A stretch of DNA of 15,794 bases from Cloacibacterium sp964530915 (GCA_964530915.1 CAZHCK010000059.1:1-15794), one strand, 5' to 3'; positions 1 to 6,351 are shown, counted from the stretch's first letter. The notes: a model not told the origin generated them from the sequence alone. Program-made: numbers and translations.

Positions 1-1
1 C

Positions 2-55
2 AAAAAACAATTGGCAGTGTTCAATGGTACTGTTTGGAGTTTCTGGAAACCTTAA
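2..55 (+). CDS. 3' end of an unidentified protein-coding gene (partial)
   Basis: An open frame enters from the left edge and stops at TAA 53-55. Its visible C-terminus reads KKQLAVFNGTVWSFWKP. The strong terminator starting 26 bases after the stop supports this being the real end of a plus-strand gene. Seventeen residues are too few to name a family. The aromatic ending (W-S-F-W) would fit a surface or membrane-associated protein, but that is only a guess. The other two plus-strand frames do not give an equally clean gene end before the terminator. Confidence 0.5.
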   Translation, partial: KKQLAVFNGTVWSFWKP

Positions 56-80
56 TAAACTTAAACAATTTAATCTTACA

Positions 81-110
81 AAAGTCCGATGATTCTCATC
101 GGACTTTTTG
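81..110 (+). terminator. Rho-independent terminator
   Basis: A perfect 12-bp stem (AAAGTCCGATGA, 81-92, with its complement at 96-107) encloses a 3-base TTC loop and runs into a T-rich stretch. It lies 26 bases past the stop of the partial gene at the left edge and most likely ends that transcript. The A-rich 5' arm would also let it work weakly in reverse. Confidence 0.85.
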
Positions 111-150
111 ATTTTTGGACAAGACAATCAGAAGAATAATCATAAGACTA

Positions 151-183
151 TTGCTAGATACTTGCAGGATACTTGCTACATAT
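151..183. repeat. Three tandem 11-bp repeats in the intergenic spacer
   Basis: Three consecutive 11-base units read TTGCTAGATAC (151-161), TTGCAGGATAC (162-172) and TTGCTACATAT (173-183). TTGC recurs exactly every 11 bases and GATACTTGC is repeated perfectly at 157-165 and 168-176. A period close to one helical turn would put each unit on the same DNA face, as in cooperative regulator sites. They lie about 150 bases upstream of the haem-binding protein gene. The rest of the 111-334 spacer is AT-rich with no convincing gene. The regulatory role is inferred. Confidence 0.5.
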
Positions 184-297
184 TATTATAAAAAAGTATG
201 AATCATTACTTTCAATTCAACGCTCCTAATCTTCTAAATAAAAACAAATAACTTTTCTATTTCAAAAACAAAATTCATTTTTTACCTAGCAATAAAT

Positions 298-305
298 TTA
301 TTTTG
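298..305 (+). promoter_or_regulatory. Possible -7 promoter box for the haem-binding/DCC gene pair
   Basis: TTATTTTG matches the Bacteroidota -7 consensus TAnnTTTG at all but one fixed base and lies 29 bases before the ATG at 335. No clear TTG -33 element is visible at the usual distance. It is the best candidate in the spacer, but the match is imperfect and the region is very AT-rich. Confidence 0.35.
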
Positions 306-334
306 TAACTTCACGTTTTAAATAAAAACCAATC

Positions 335-826
335 ATGAAAAAACTATTTTTTCTTTTAGTTCTGGCTTTTGCGTTATTACAATTTTTTCAAATTGATAAA
401 ACCAATCCGCCAGTTGATAAAAACATGGATTTTTTAACCATTAAAAAAACACCTGAAGACGTAGCTCAATTAATTAAAACAAGCTGCTATGATTGTCACT
501 CAAACGAATCTGTATATCCTTGGTACACCAATATTCAACCATTCGGTTGGTTGGTAAAAGACCATATAGATGAAGGAAGAAAAGAACTTAATTTTTCTAC
601 ATTTGCCACTTACGAACCTTTGAGACAAGCTAAAAAACTTAAAAAATCTGCTCACGAAATAGAAGAAGGCAAAATGCCGTTAGAATCTTACCTTCTCATT
701 CATCAAGATGCAAAACTTACCCATGAACAAAAACAAAAACTACAGGCGTATTTCATTTCTATAAAGGAAGTAACTGCGATGATGAACAATCTAACAGACG
801 AGCAACTAAAAATTAAGGAAGAATAA
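335..826 (+). CDS. Exported haem-binding domain protein (CxxCH)
   Basis: This 163-residue protein has one hydrophobic N-terminal segment (residues about 4-19) without a lipobox, read as a signal anchor or signal peptide. It carries a single c-type haem motif, CYDCH, at 51-55, followed by an aromatic-rich stretch (YPWYTNIQPFGW). This layout matches the Bacteroidota Haem_bd family, small periplasmic or inner-membrane-anchored proteins thought to bind one haem c covalently. The acidic and lysine-rich C-terminal part shows no other motif. The gene is followed after one base by a thiol oxidoreductase-like gene, so the two are very likely co-transcribed; redox cooperation is plausible but inferred. 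Partner and substrate are unknown. The ATG at 335 is the natural start because the signal sequence begins there. Confidence 0.8.
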   Translation: MKKLFFLLVLAFALLQFFQIDKTNPPVDKNMDFLTIKKTPEDVAQLIKTSCYDCHSNESVYPWYTNIQPFGWLVKDHIDEGRKELNFSTFATYEPLRQAKKLKKSAHEIEEGKMPLESYLLIHQDAKLTHEQKQKLQAYFISIKEVTAMMNNLTDEQLKIKEE

Positions 827-827
827 T

Positions 828-1232
828 TTGATAGACCAAAATAAATTTTACCTCTTTTACGACGGAGACTGTGGTTTCTGCAATTTTTGGGTACATTGGA
901 TTTTAAAAAACGACTCCAAAGAACAGTTTCTATTTGCTTCTTTACAAGGAAAATTTGGACAAGAATTTCTAAAACAAAGAGGTTTAGAACAAAAAAACCT
1001 CAACACCATTTATCTATGGAAGCCAGAAAAATATTATCTCAACAAATCTAATGCAGCCATTACCATTGCAGAAAAATTAGGTGGAATATATTCATTAGCA
1101 TCAATTTTTAAAATCATTCCTAGATTTTTGAGAGATGGGGTTTATGATTTTATTGCAAGAAATCGCCATCGATTAATAAAGAATTCTTGCGCTATACTCA
1201 CACCAGAACAACAGAAAAAATTCATAGACTAA
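828..1232 (+). CDS. DCC-family thiol-disulfide oxidoreductase-like protein (DUF393)
   Basis: This 134-residue protein has the family signature near its N-terminus, DGDCGFC at residues 12-18, giving a CxxC pair (C15, C18). It also has the usual C-terminal block YDFIARNRHRLI (106-117) and a further cysteine at 121. The DCC family has a thioredoxin-like fold and is predicted to exchange thiols and disulfides; substrates are mostly unknown. There is no signal peptide, so it is probably cytoplasmic or membrane-peripheral. The start is TTG at 828: no in-frame ATG lies between the upstream stop (807-809) and the conserved YDGDCGFC block. An AAGGAAG purine run at 815-821 stands about 6 bases before it. 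The start is one base after the stop of the haem-binding gene, which indicates translational coupling. Confidence 0.85.
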   Translation: MIDQNKFYLFYDGDCGFCNFWVHWILKNDSKEQFLFASLQGKFGQEFLKQRGLEQKNLNTIYLWKPEKYYLNKSNAAITIAEKLGGIYSLASIFKIIPRFLRDGVYDFIARNRHRLIKNSCAILTPEQQKKFID

Positions 1233-1265
1233 TTACCTAAATTAGTGCTTTATCATTCTAATCAC

Positions 1266-1273
1266 TATCTTTG
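1266..1273 (+). promoter_or_regulatory. Bacteroidota -7 promoter box for DUF4290-murA
   Basis: TATCTTTG matches TAnnTTTG perfectly and stands only 5 bases before the ATG at 1279. Transcription usually starts a few bases past this box, so the mRNA would begin at or next to the start codon and be nearly leaderless. A good TTG -33 element is not obvious; the nearest candidate is TTAGTG at 1242-1247. Confidence 0.6.
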
Positions 1274-1278
1274 CAATT

Positions 1279-1905
1279 ATGGAATACAATACACAAAGAA
1301 CTCGTCTCCATTTACCAGAATATGGTCGTAATATTCAGCAGCTCGTAGAGCGTTGCAAGGAACTTCCTACCAAAGAAGAACGCAACGAAATGGCTGCCGC
1401 AATTGTAGATTTCATGGGGCAGAGAAATCCGCACCTTCGTGACGAGGAAAATTATAAACATAAACTTTGGGATCATCTTTTTATATTAGCAGAGTATGAC
1501 TTAGATGTAGATGCTCCCTACCCTTTCCCTACCAGAGAAGAATTGGCACAGAAACCCAATAAAATGGAGTACCCAAAACTTCAGGGAGATTATAAATTCT
1601 ATGGCAAAAGTATCCTTCAATTGATAGACAAAGCCATAGAACTAGAAGATGGAGAAGAAAAAGAAGCTTTGATAGAAGTGATTGCCAATAACATGAAGAA
1701 ATCTTATAATGTGTATAATAAAGAACACGTACAAGATGAGGTAATCTTCCGTCACTTAAAGGAACTATCAGAAAACAGATTAGACCTTACTAGTATAGAT
1801 TCTCTCGAAAAAAGTAGAATTTATTACTCTACCAACAAGAATAAAAACCAAAAAAACAACCCTAAAAAACGTTTCAACAACCATAATAAAAACCGAAAAA
1901 GATAA
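1279..1905 (+). CDS. DUF4290 family protein encoded upstream of murA
   Basis: This 208-residue soluble protein has no signal peptide or membrane segment. It begins with the family-typical MEYNTQR and contains the block LPEYGRNIQQLVE, followed by charged helical sequence. From about residue 185 the tail is dominated by Asn, Lys and Arg and ends NKNRKR, so it is very basic and may contact nucleic acid or another anionic surface. DUF4290 is a Bacteroidota protein of unknown function regularly found next to murA. Here its TAA overlaps the murA ATG by one base (TAATG at 1903-1907), which implies coupled translation. A link to cell-wall synthesis is suggested by context only. Confidence 0.85.
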   Translation: MEYNTQRTRLHLPEYGRNIQQLVERCKELPTKEERNEMAAAIVDFMGQRNPHLRDEENYKHKLWDHLFILAEYDLDVDAPYPFPTREELAQKPNKMEYPKLQGDYKFYGKSILQLIDKAIELEDGEEKEALIEVIANNMKKSYNVYNKEHVQDEVIFRHLKELSENRLDLTSIDSLEKSRIYYSTNKNKNQKNNPKKRFNNHNKNRKR

Positions 1906-3218
1906 TGAGTGAAGCATTTCAAATAAGAGGAGGAAAAAAATTACACGGCGAAATCACACCACAAGGTGCCAAAAATGAAGCGTTGCAAATTCTTTGTGCA
2001 GTGCTTTTAACTGACGAAGAAGTGAGAATTAAAAACATTCCAGATATTCATGATGTAAACCGTCTTATAGAAATTCTGGGAGATTTTGGGGTGAAGATTA
2101 CTAAAAATGCGCACGGTGATTATACCTTCAAAGCAGACCAAGTTAACTTTGACTACATAAAATCTAAAGAATTTAAAAAAGATGGAGCCAAATTACGTGG
2201 GTCTATCATGATTCTTGGACCTATGCTTGCTAGATTTGGTGAAGCATATATGCCAACTCCGGGTGGTGACAAAATTGGAAGAAGAAGATTAGACACTCAC
2301 TTTCAAGGATTTGTAGAACTCGGAGCAGAATTTCATTATGACGATACTGAATATTTCTATACTTTAAAGGCTAAAGAACTTCGCGGTAAATTTATTTTAT
2401 TAGAAGAAGCTTCTGTAACAGGAACTGCTAATATTATTATGGCTGCTGTTTTAGCCAAAGGAAAAACCAGAATTTACAATGCAGCGTGTGAACCTTACCT
2501 TCAGCAATTATGCAGAATGCTCAATAGAATGGGCGCAAAAATTGAAGGAATTGGCTCAAATTTATTAACCATCGAAGGCGTTTCTCATCTCCATGGAACA
2601 GAGCACACAATGCTTCCAGATATGGTAGAAATTGGTTCTTGGATTGGTCTTGCAGCAATGACACGTTCTGAAATGACCATTAAAAATGTACATTGGAACC
2701 AATTAGGAATTATCCCGAATGTTTTCAGAAAATTAGGAATTCAATTGGAACAAAGCGGTGATGACATCTATATTCCAGAACAAGAACACTATAAAATTCA
2801 AAAATTTATTGACGGTTCTATTTTGACGGTTTCAGATGCACCTTGGCCAGGATTTACACCAGATTTATTATCTATCGTTTTGGTAGTGGCTACTCAAGCC
2901 AAAGGAACTGTTTTGATTCACCAAAAAATGTTTGAATCGAGATTATTCTTTGTAGATAAATTGATTGATATGGGCGCTCAGATTATTCTGTGTGATCCTC
3001 ACAGAGCAACTGTAGTAGGTCTTAACCATGAATTCCCATTGCGTGGAACCAATATGACTTCGCCAGATATTAGAGCAGGAAACGCACTTCTTATCGCAGC
3101 ACTTTCTGCAGAAGGAAAATCAATCATTCATAACATTGAGCAAATTGACAGAGGTTATGAAAACATTGATGGAAGACTAAAAGCTATAGGAGCAGACATC
3201 GAAAGAATTCAATTATAA
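1905..3218 (+). CDS. murA: UDP-N-acetylglucosamine 1-carboxyvinyltransferase with Asp at the active-site Cys position
   Basis: MurA transfers enolpyruvate from phosphoenolpyruvate to UDP-GlcNAc, the first committed step of peptidoglycan synthesis, in the cytoplasm. At 437 residues it has normal length for the EPSP-synthase-fold family. Visible motifs are QGAKNEAL near the N-terminus (K23, equivalent to E. coli K22), the active-site loop PGGDKIGRRRLD (119-130) and TSPDIRAGNAL near the C-terminus. The loop has D122 (codon GAC, 2268-2270) where E. coli has Cys115, the residue alkylated by fosfomycin. Asp there is known from naturally fosfomycin-insensitive enzymes such as those of mycobacteria and chlamydiae, and keeps the enzyme active. 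R127 corresponds to E. coli R120. The gene overlaps DUF4290 by one base and ends at a bidirectional terminator. Confidence 0.97.
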   Translation: MSEAFQIRGGKKLHGEITPQGAKNEALQILCAVLLTDEEVRIKNIPDIHDVNRLIEILGDFGVKITKNAHGDYTFKADQVNFDYIKSKEFKKDGAKLRGSIMILGPMLARFGEAYMPTPGGDKIGRRRLDTHFQGFVELGAEFHYDDTEYFYTLKAKELRGKFILLEEASVTGTANIIMAAVLAKGKTRIYNAACEPYLQQLCRMLNRMGAKIEGIGSNLLTIEGVSHLHGTEHTMLPDMVEIGSWIGLAAMTRSEMTIKNVHWNQLGIIPNVFRKLGIQLEQSGDDIYIPEQEHYKIQKFIDGSILTVSDAPWPGFTPDLLSIVLVVATQAKGTVLIHQKMFESRLFFVDKLIDMGAQIILCDPHRATVVGLNHEFPLRGTNMTSPDIRAGNALLIAALSAEGKSIIHNIEQIDRGYENIDGRLKAIGADIERIQL

Positions 3219-3221
3219 AAG

Positions 3222-3250
3222 AAAACGCAACTTTTTCAAGTTGCGTTTTT
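3222..3250. terminator. Bidirectional terminator between murA and the DUF1801 gene
   Basis: A perfect 12-bp stem (AAAACGCAACTT, 3222-3233, with its complement at 3238-3249) closes a TTTC loop. It has T tracts in both directions because the outer arms are A/T runs. It starts 4 bases after the murA stop and touches the stop codon of the convergent gene, so it serves both transcripts. Confidence 0.9.
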
Positions 3251-3708
3251 TATTTCTTCATAAAAGCATTTTCATACTTTTCAATCCAATCTTTCGGAGT
3301 CATTTTTCGAGCCAATTCACCTATCAATTCATAAGGAATATCTTCAGGTTTTTTGAAACGCATACAAGATTTCCCCATGTCTAGTTTCTTTTTAGAATGT
3401 TTCGGAAACTCTTCTTGAAACCAATGCAGAAGTTTTTCGTCTGCATAAATTCCCATGTGATAAAGATTGATAGAATTTTTCTGCGAAGCTATATTGAGAA
3501 AAGGAAGTGGCAATTCTGGAGTACAATGATAACCTTTAGGATAAATACTTTTCGGAACTACGTAACCAATCATTCCATAGCTCAGTTGTTCTTCGAAACC
3601 ATTGGGCAAATTTTCAGAAATAATTTTTCTCAATTTTTCTATGGGTTCTTTTCTCTCTTCGGGAAGATTTTCTAAATATTGTTGAACAGATTGGGCTTCT
3701 ATTTTCAT
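3250..3708 (-). CDS. DUF1801 family protein
   Basis: The protein has 152 residues from the ATG at 3708. It fits the DUF1801 (YdhG-like) fold: an N-terminal helical part (VQQYLENLPEERKEPIEKLRKI), then a strand-rich middle containing LSYGMIGYVVPKS and INLYHMGIYAD, and a lysine-rich GKSCMRFKKPEDIP segment before the final helix. The family is small, cytoplasmic and of unclear function. An in-frame TTG at 3714 could add two residues, but the ATG is preferred because it gives a short leader behind the -7 box at 3722-3729. It is a single gene transcribed against murA. No membrane segment or catalytic motif is visible. Confidence 0.85.
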   Translation of the reverse strand: MKIEAQSVQQYLENLPEERKEPIEKLRKIISENLPNGFEEQLSYGMIGYVVPKSIYPKGYHCTPELPLPFLNIASQKNSINLYHMGIYADEKLLHWFQEEFPKHSKKKLDMGKSCMRFKKPEDIPYELIGELARKMTPKDWIEKYENAFMKK

Positions 3709-3721
3709 TTTCAATTTTTAT

Positions 3722-3729
3722 CAAATTTA
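3722..3729 (-). promoter_or_regulatory. -7 promoter box for the DUF1801 gene
   Basis: On the minus strand TAAATTTG is a perfect TAnnTTTG match, 13 bases before the ATG at 3708. The expected transcription start is near 3715, giving a leader of only about 7 bases. No good -33 TTG is seen at the usual spacing. Confidence 0.5.
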
Positions 3730-3786
3730 AAAATAAATCAATACATTACCTCTTCGATATACCACTACTTCATCAAAAAATTTCAT

Positions 3787-3794
3787 TACTTTTG
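3787..3794 (+). promoter_or_regulatory. -7 promoter box for the aminotransferase gene
   Basis: TACTTTTG is a perfect TAnnTTTG match, 18 bases before the ATG at 3813. It overlaps an in-frame TTG (3792) that could be mistaken for an upstream start. Its position argues that this TTG is promoter sequence and that translation begins at 3813. Confidence 0.6.
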
Positions 3795-3812
3795 TGCTAC
3801 AAAATTTCAGAT

Positions 3813-5006
3813 ATGCCAAAAACATCAGTAAGAGCAGGAAGAATGCCTGCTTCACCAATTAGAAAGTTAGTTCCTTATGCAATTGCTGCTAAAGCAAAAG
3901 GCACAAAAGTGTATCACCTGAACATTGGTCAACCAGACATCGAAACACCAAAAACCGCTCTTGATGCACTGAAAAATATCGATTTAAAAGTTCTAGAATA
4001 TGCCCTTTCTGAAGGAAATTTAGAATACAGAAAACAATTAGAAAAATATTACCATTCTCTTGGTTTTACCGATTTAACTACGGATAATTTCATCGTAACC
4101 AATGGTGGTTCAGAAGCATTAAATTTTGCACTTTCCGTATTATGCGATGACGGAGACGAAATCATTATTCCAGAACCTTATTACGCGAATTATAACGGAT
4201 TTACCAATGCTATTGGAATAAAAGTAGTAGCTGTTCCTTCTACTATTGATACTGGTTTTGCTTTACCTTCTATTGAAGAATTTGAAAAGAAAATTACAGA
4301 TAAAACAAGAGCAATTATCGTTTGTAACCCCGGAAATCCTACTGGTTATCTATATACCAGAGAAGAATTACAAAAATTAGCAGAAATTGCTTTGAAACAT
4401 GACATCGTAATTATTTCTGACGAAGTTTACAGAGAATATGTTTATGATGGCGAGAAGCAAGTATCTATGTTAGAATTTCCAGAAATTGCAGAACATTCTA
4501 TCATCATTGATTCAGAATCTAAGCGTTATTCTATGTGTGGCGTAAGAATTGGCTGTTTAGTTACTCGTTCTAAAACACTTCATGATGCTGCTATGAAATT
4601 TGCTCAGGCAAGACTTTCTCCAGTGCTTATTGGTCAGATTTTAGCAACTGCAGCGCATGATAATGATGCAGAATACATTCAGTCGGTTCGCGAAGAATAT
4701 ACCAAACGTAGAAATCTTTTGGTAGAATTATTAAACGAAATTCCGGGTGTGAAATGCCCAACTCCAAAAGGGGCTTTTTACTGTGTAGCAGAATTACCAG
4801 TAGAAGATGCAGATGATTTTGCACAGTGGTTACTCGAACATTTTTCTGACAATGGCGAAACTGTAATGGTAGCTCCAGCTTCAGGTTTTTATTCGGTTCC
4901 AGAACTCGGAAAAAAACAAGTAAGAATTGCTTACGTTCTAAAAGAAGAAGACTTGCGAAGAAGCGTAGAATTACTGAAAATCGCTTTAGAGCAATACAAA
5001 AAATAA
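3813..5006 (+). CDS. PLP-dependent aminotransferase, class I/II (aspartate aminotransferase-like)
   Basis: This 397-residue cytoplasmic enzyme has the fold-type I aminotransferase signature. It shows the TNGGSEAL phosphate-binding loop (96-103), CNPGNPTG (171-178), SDEVYREY (202-209) with the cofactor-contacting Asp203 and Tyr206, and SESKRYSMCGVRIG (234-247), where Lys237 should form the Schiff base with pyridoxal phosphate. Length is usual for the subfamily. The fold, the cofactor and transamination as the reaction class are secure. The amino donor is not: aspartate is the common annotation for Bacteroidota homologues, but aromatic or other specificities cannot be excluded. ATG 3813 is chosen over the in-frame TTG at 3792 because the latter lies inside the promoter box. 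It is a single-gene unit with its own promoter and terminator. Confidence 0.92.
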   Translation: MPKTSVRAGRMPASPIRKLVPYAIAAKAKGTKVYHLNIGQPDIETPKTALDALKNIDLKVLEYALSEGNLEYRKQLEKYYHSLGFTDLTTDNFIVTNGGSEALNFALSVLCDDGDEIIIPEPYYANYNGFTNAIGIKVVAVPSTIDTGFALPSIEEFEKKITDKTRAIIVCNPGNPTGYLYTREELQKLAEIALKHDIVIISDEVYREYVYDGEKQVSMLEFPEIAEHSIIIDSESKRYSMCGVRIGCLVTRSKTLHDAAMKFAQARLSPVLIGQILATAAHDNDAEYIQSVREEYTKRRNLLVELLNEIPGVKCPTPKGAFYCVAELPVEDADDFAQWLLEHFSDNGETVMVAPASGFYSVPELGKKQVRIAYVLKEEDLRRSVELLKIALEQYKK

Positions 5007-5013
5007 AATTTTT

Positions 5014-5041
5014 AAAAACGAACTTCGGTTCGTTTTTTTTT
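5014..5041 (+). terminator. Rho-independent terminator with UUCG tetraloop
   Basis: A 10-bp stem (AAAAACGAAC, 5014-5023, with its complement at 5028-5037) closes on a C(UUCG)G tetraloop, an exceptionally stable loop, and ends in a run of T. It begins 7 bases after the aminotransferase stop codon. Confidence 0.9.
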
Positions 5042-5079
5042 GATTTAATCAATTTCCTTTTCGCAAAACTTATTTTCAG

Positions 5080-5087
5080 TAAATTTG
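5080..5087 (+). promoter_or_regulatory. Orphan -7 promoter box facing the assembly gap
   Basis: TAAATTTG matches TAnnTTTG perfectly and would start transcription near 5093, reading into the gap. No start codon with a convincing reading frame follows before the Ns. It could drive murB with a long leader, a small RNA, or a short gene partly lost in the gap; it may also be chance in AT-rich DNA. Confidence 0.3.
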
Positions 5088-5144
5088 TAAAAATTAGAAA
5101 CTGAAGGCTTCGCAAATACTTTGCAGTCAAAAAGACTTTTGAAA

Positions 5145-5154
5145 NNNNNNNNNN
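5145..5154. other. Assembly gap (10 Ns)
   Basis: Ten consecutive Ns interrupt the aminotransferase-murB spacer, and the true length is unknown. Both flanks carry short self-complementary sequence: TCAAAA-AGAC-TTTTGA (5128-5143) on the left and CTTTT-CC-AAAAG (5158-5169) on the right. A hairpin or repeat may therefore have broken the assembly. Intergenic 5042-5249 shows no gene. Confidence 0.95.
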
Positions 5155-5170
5155 CTACTTTTCCAAAAGA

Positions 5171-5194
5171 GTGATATCATCACAAATTGGTGAT
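5171..5194. repeat. Short alternating inverted repeats GTGAT/ATCAC upstream of murB
   Basis: GTGAT (5171-5175), ATCAC (5179-5183) and GTGAT (5190-5194) alternate, so the middle arm can pair with either neighbour (loops ATC or AAATTG). The last arm abuts the TTGACC promoter element. This could be an operator or mutually exclusive hairpins, but the stems are only 5 bp long. Confidence 0.3.
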
Positions 5195-5222
5195 TGACCA
5201 CAGATAATTCAAAAAGTATAAT
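5194..5222 (+). promoter_or_regulatory. Sigma70-consensus-like promoter upstream of murB
   Basis: TTGACC (5194-5199), exactly 17 bases, then TATAAT (5217-5222) forms a near-perfect classical -35/-10 promoter. Transcription would start near 5229, about 20 bases before the murB ATG. Bacteroidota primary sigma factors normally use TTG/TAnnTTTG, so this is unusual if functional. No better TAnnTTTG box is seen directly before murB in the sequenced part. Confidence 0.45.
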
Positions 5223-5249
5223 TTCCGCCTTTGTCATTACTGGCGTTGG

Positions 5250-6278
5250 ATGGAAAAAATGAAAATTCAAGAAAATATCTCTTTAAAGAATTACAATACT
5301 TTTGGTGTAGAAGCAAAAGCGCATTATTTTGCCGAAGTACATGATTTACACGAGCTAAAATATGCCACAGAATTTGCCAAAATCAATCATTTTAAAATCC
5401 TTTTTTTAGGTGGCGGTAGTAATTTACTCTTTACCCAAGATTTTGATGGATTGGTGATTAAATTAAATTTAAAAGGGATTTCCGAAGAAATTTTAGACGA
5501 AAATCACGTACTTGTTTCTGCAAAAGCAGGTGAAAACTGGCATGAATTTGTACTCTACACGCTTTCTAAAAATTATGGCGGATTAGAAAATCTTTCGCTC
5601 ATTCCGGGAAATGTGGGAACTTGTCCTATTCAGAATATTGGTGCTTATGGAACAGAAATTAAAGACCATTTCGTTTCTTGCAAAGCTCTAAATTTAGAAA
5701 CTTCAGAAATTGAGGAATTATCTTTGGAAGATTGCAAATTTGGTTATAGAGATTCTATCTTTAAAACTTCTGCCAAAGGAAAATATGTAATTGTAAAAGT
5801 AATGTTTAAACTGACTACCCAAAACCATCACATCAAAACAGAATACGGCGCAATTTCTACAGAATTAAAAAATTTAGGAATTGAAAATCCTACTATTCAA
5901 GAGGTTTCTAAAGCTGTAATTAATATCAGACAAAGCAAACTACCCAATCCTGCCGAAATTGGAAACGCTGGAAGTTTCTTCAAAAACCCAAGCATTCCTT
6001 TGACACAATTTGAAAATTTAAAAGAAAAATTTTCTGAAATTCAAGGATATGCAAATGGTGATTGGGTAAAAGTTCCTGCAGGTTGGCTCATAGAAAATGC
6101 AGGCTGGAAAGGCAAACAAATAGGAAACGTAGCTTCTCATAAATTACAAGCCTTGGTCATCATTAACGCCACTGGAAACGCATCAGGAAAAGAAATTTAC
6201 GATTTCTCTACCCAGATTATTGAGTCTGTAAAAGAAAAATACGGAATAGAACTCGAAAGAGAAGTCAATATTTTATAG
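5250..6278 (+). CDS. murB: UDP-N-acetylenolpyruvoylglucosamine reductase, type I
   Basis: MurB reduces the MurA product to UDP-N-acetylmuramic acid using NADPH and bound FAD, in the cytoplasm. At 342 residues it matches the E. coli-like long form. The N-terminal FAD-binding domain shows NYNTFGVEA (14-22), FLGGGSNLLF (52-61) and IPGNVGTCPIQNIGAYG (118-134). GYRDS (165-169) supplies Arg167, equivalent to E. coli R159. GSFFKNP (241-247) supplies the proton-donor Ser242. The C-terminal domain has WLIENAGWKGKQIG, and Glu338 in the final LEREVNIL is the likely third catalytic residue. An alternative ATG lies three codons in (5259). The gene stands alone, with no murA or murC next to it; the two Mur enzymes in this window are about 2 kb apart in separate units. 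Confidence 0.96.
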   Translation: MEKMKIQENISLKNYNTFGVEAKAHYFAEVHDLHELKYATEFAKINHFKILFLGGGSNLLFTQDFDGLVIKLNLKGISEEILDENHVLVSAKAGENWHEFVLYTLSKNYGGLENLSLIPGNVGTCPIQNIGAYGTEIKDHFVSCKALNLETSEIEELSLEDCKFGYRDSIFKTSAKGKYVIVKVMFKLTTQNHHIKTEYGAISTELKNLGIENPTIQEVSKAVINIRQSKLPNPAEIGNAGSFFKNPSIPLTQFENLKEKFSEIQGYANGDWVKVPAGWLIENAGWKGKQIGNVASHKLQALVIINATGNASGKEIYDFSTQIIESVKEKYGIELEREVNIL

Positions 6279-6343
6279 AATTATCAATAAAATCAATTGA
6301 TTAATTCGTCACATTGAATCTCAGAAAACTAATCACTAATGCT

Positions 6344-6351
6344 TATATTTG
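6344..6351 (+). promoter_or_regulatory. -7 promoter box for the ribB-type gene
   Basis: TATATTTG matches TAnnTTTG perfectly, 19 bases before the ATG at 6371. The only upstream TTG (6314-6316) is 27 bases away, longer than usual for a -33 element. The 92-base murB-ribB spacer is too short for an FMN riboswitch and none is visible. Confidence 0.55.

Noticed and set aside
198..251. Small open frame of 17 codons (MNHYFQFNAPNLLNKNK) in the first spacer
   Set aside because: Low complexity, no recognisable family, no clear promoter or ribosome binding signal; expected by chance in AT-rich DNA.
1228..1246. Hairpin ACTAATT/AATTAGT at the end of the DCC gene as a terminator
   Set aside because: All-A/T-rich 7-bp stem without a following T run; too weak to claim termination.
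3792..3812. Upstream TTG start extending the aminotransferase by 7 residues
   Set aside because: The TTG is part of the TACTTTTG promoter box, and the added residues are not family-like.
4627..5130. Minus-strand open frame of 167 codons overlapping the aminotransferase
   Set aside because: Lies mostly antisense to a conserved enzyme, has low-complexity composition and crosses a strong terminator; a shadow frame.
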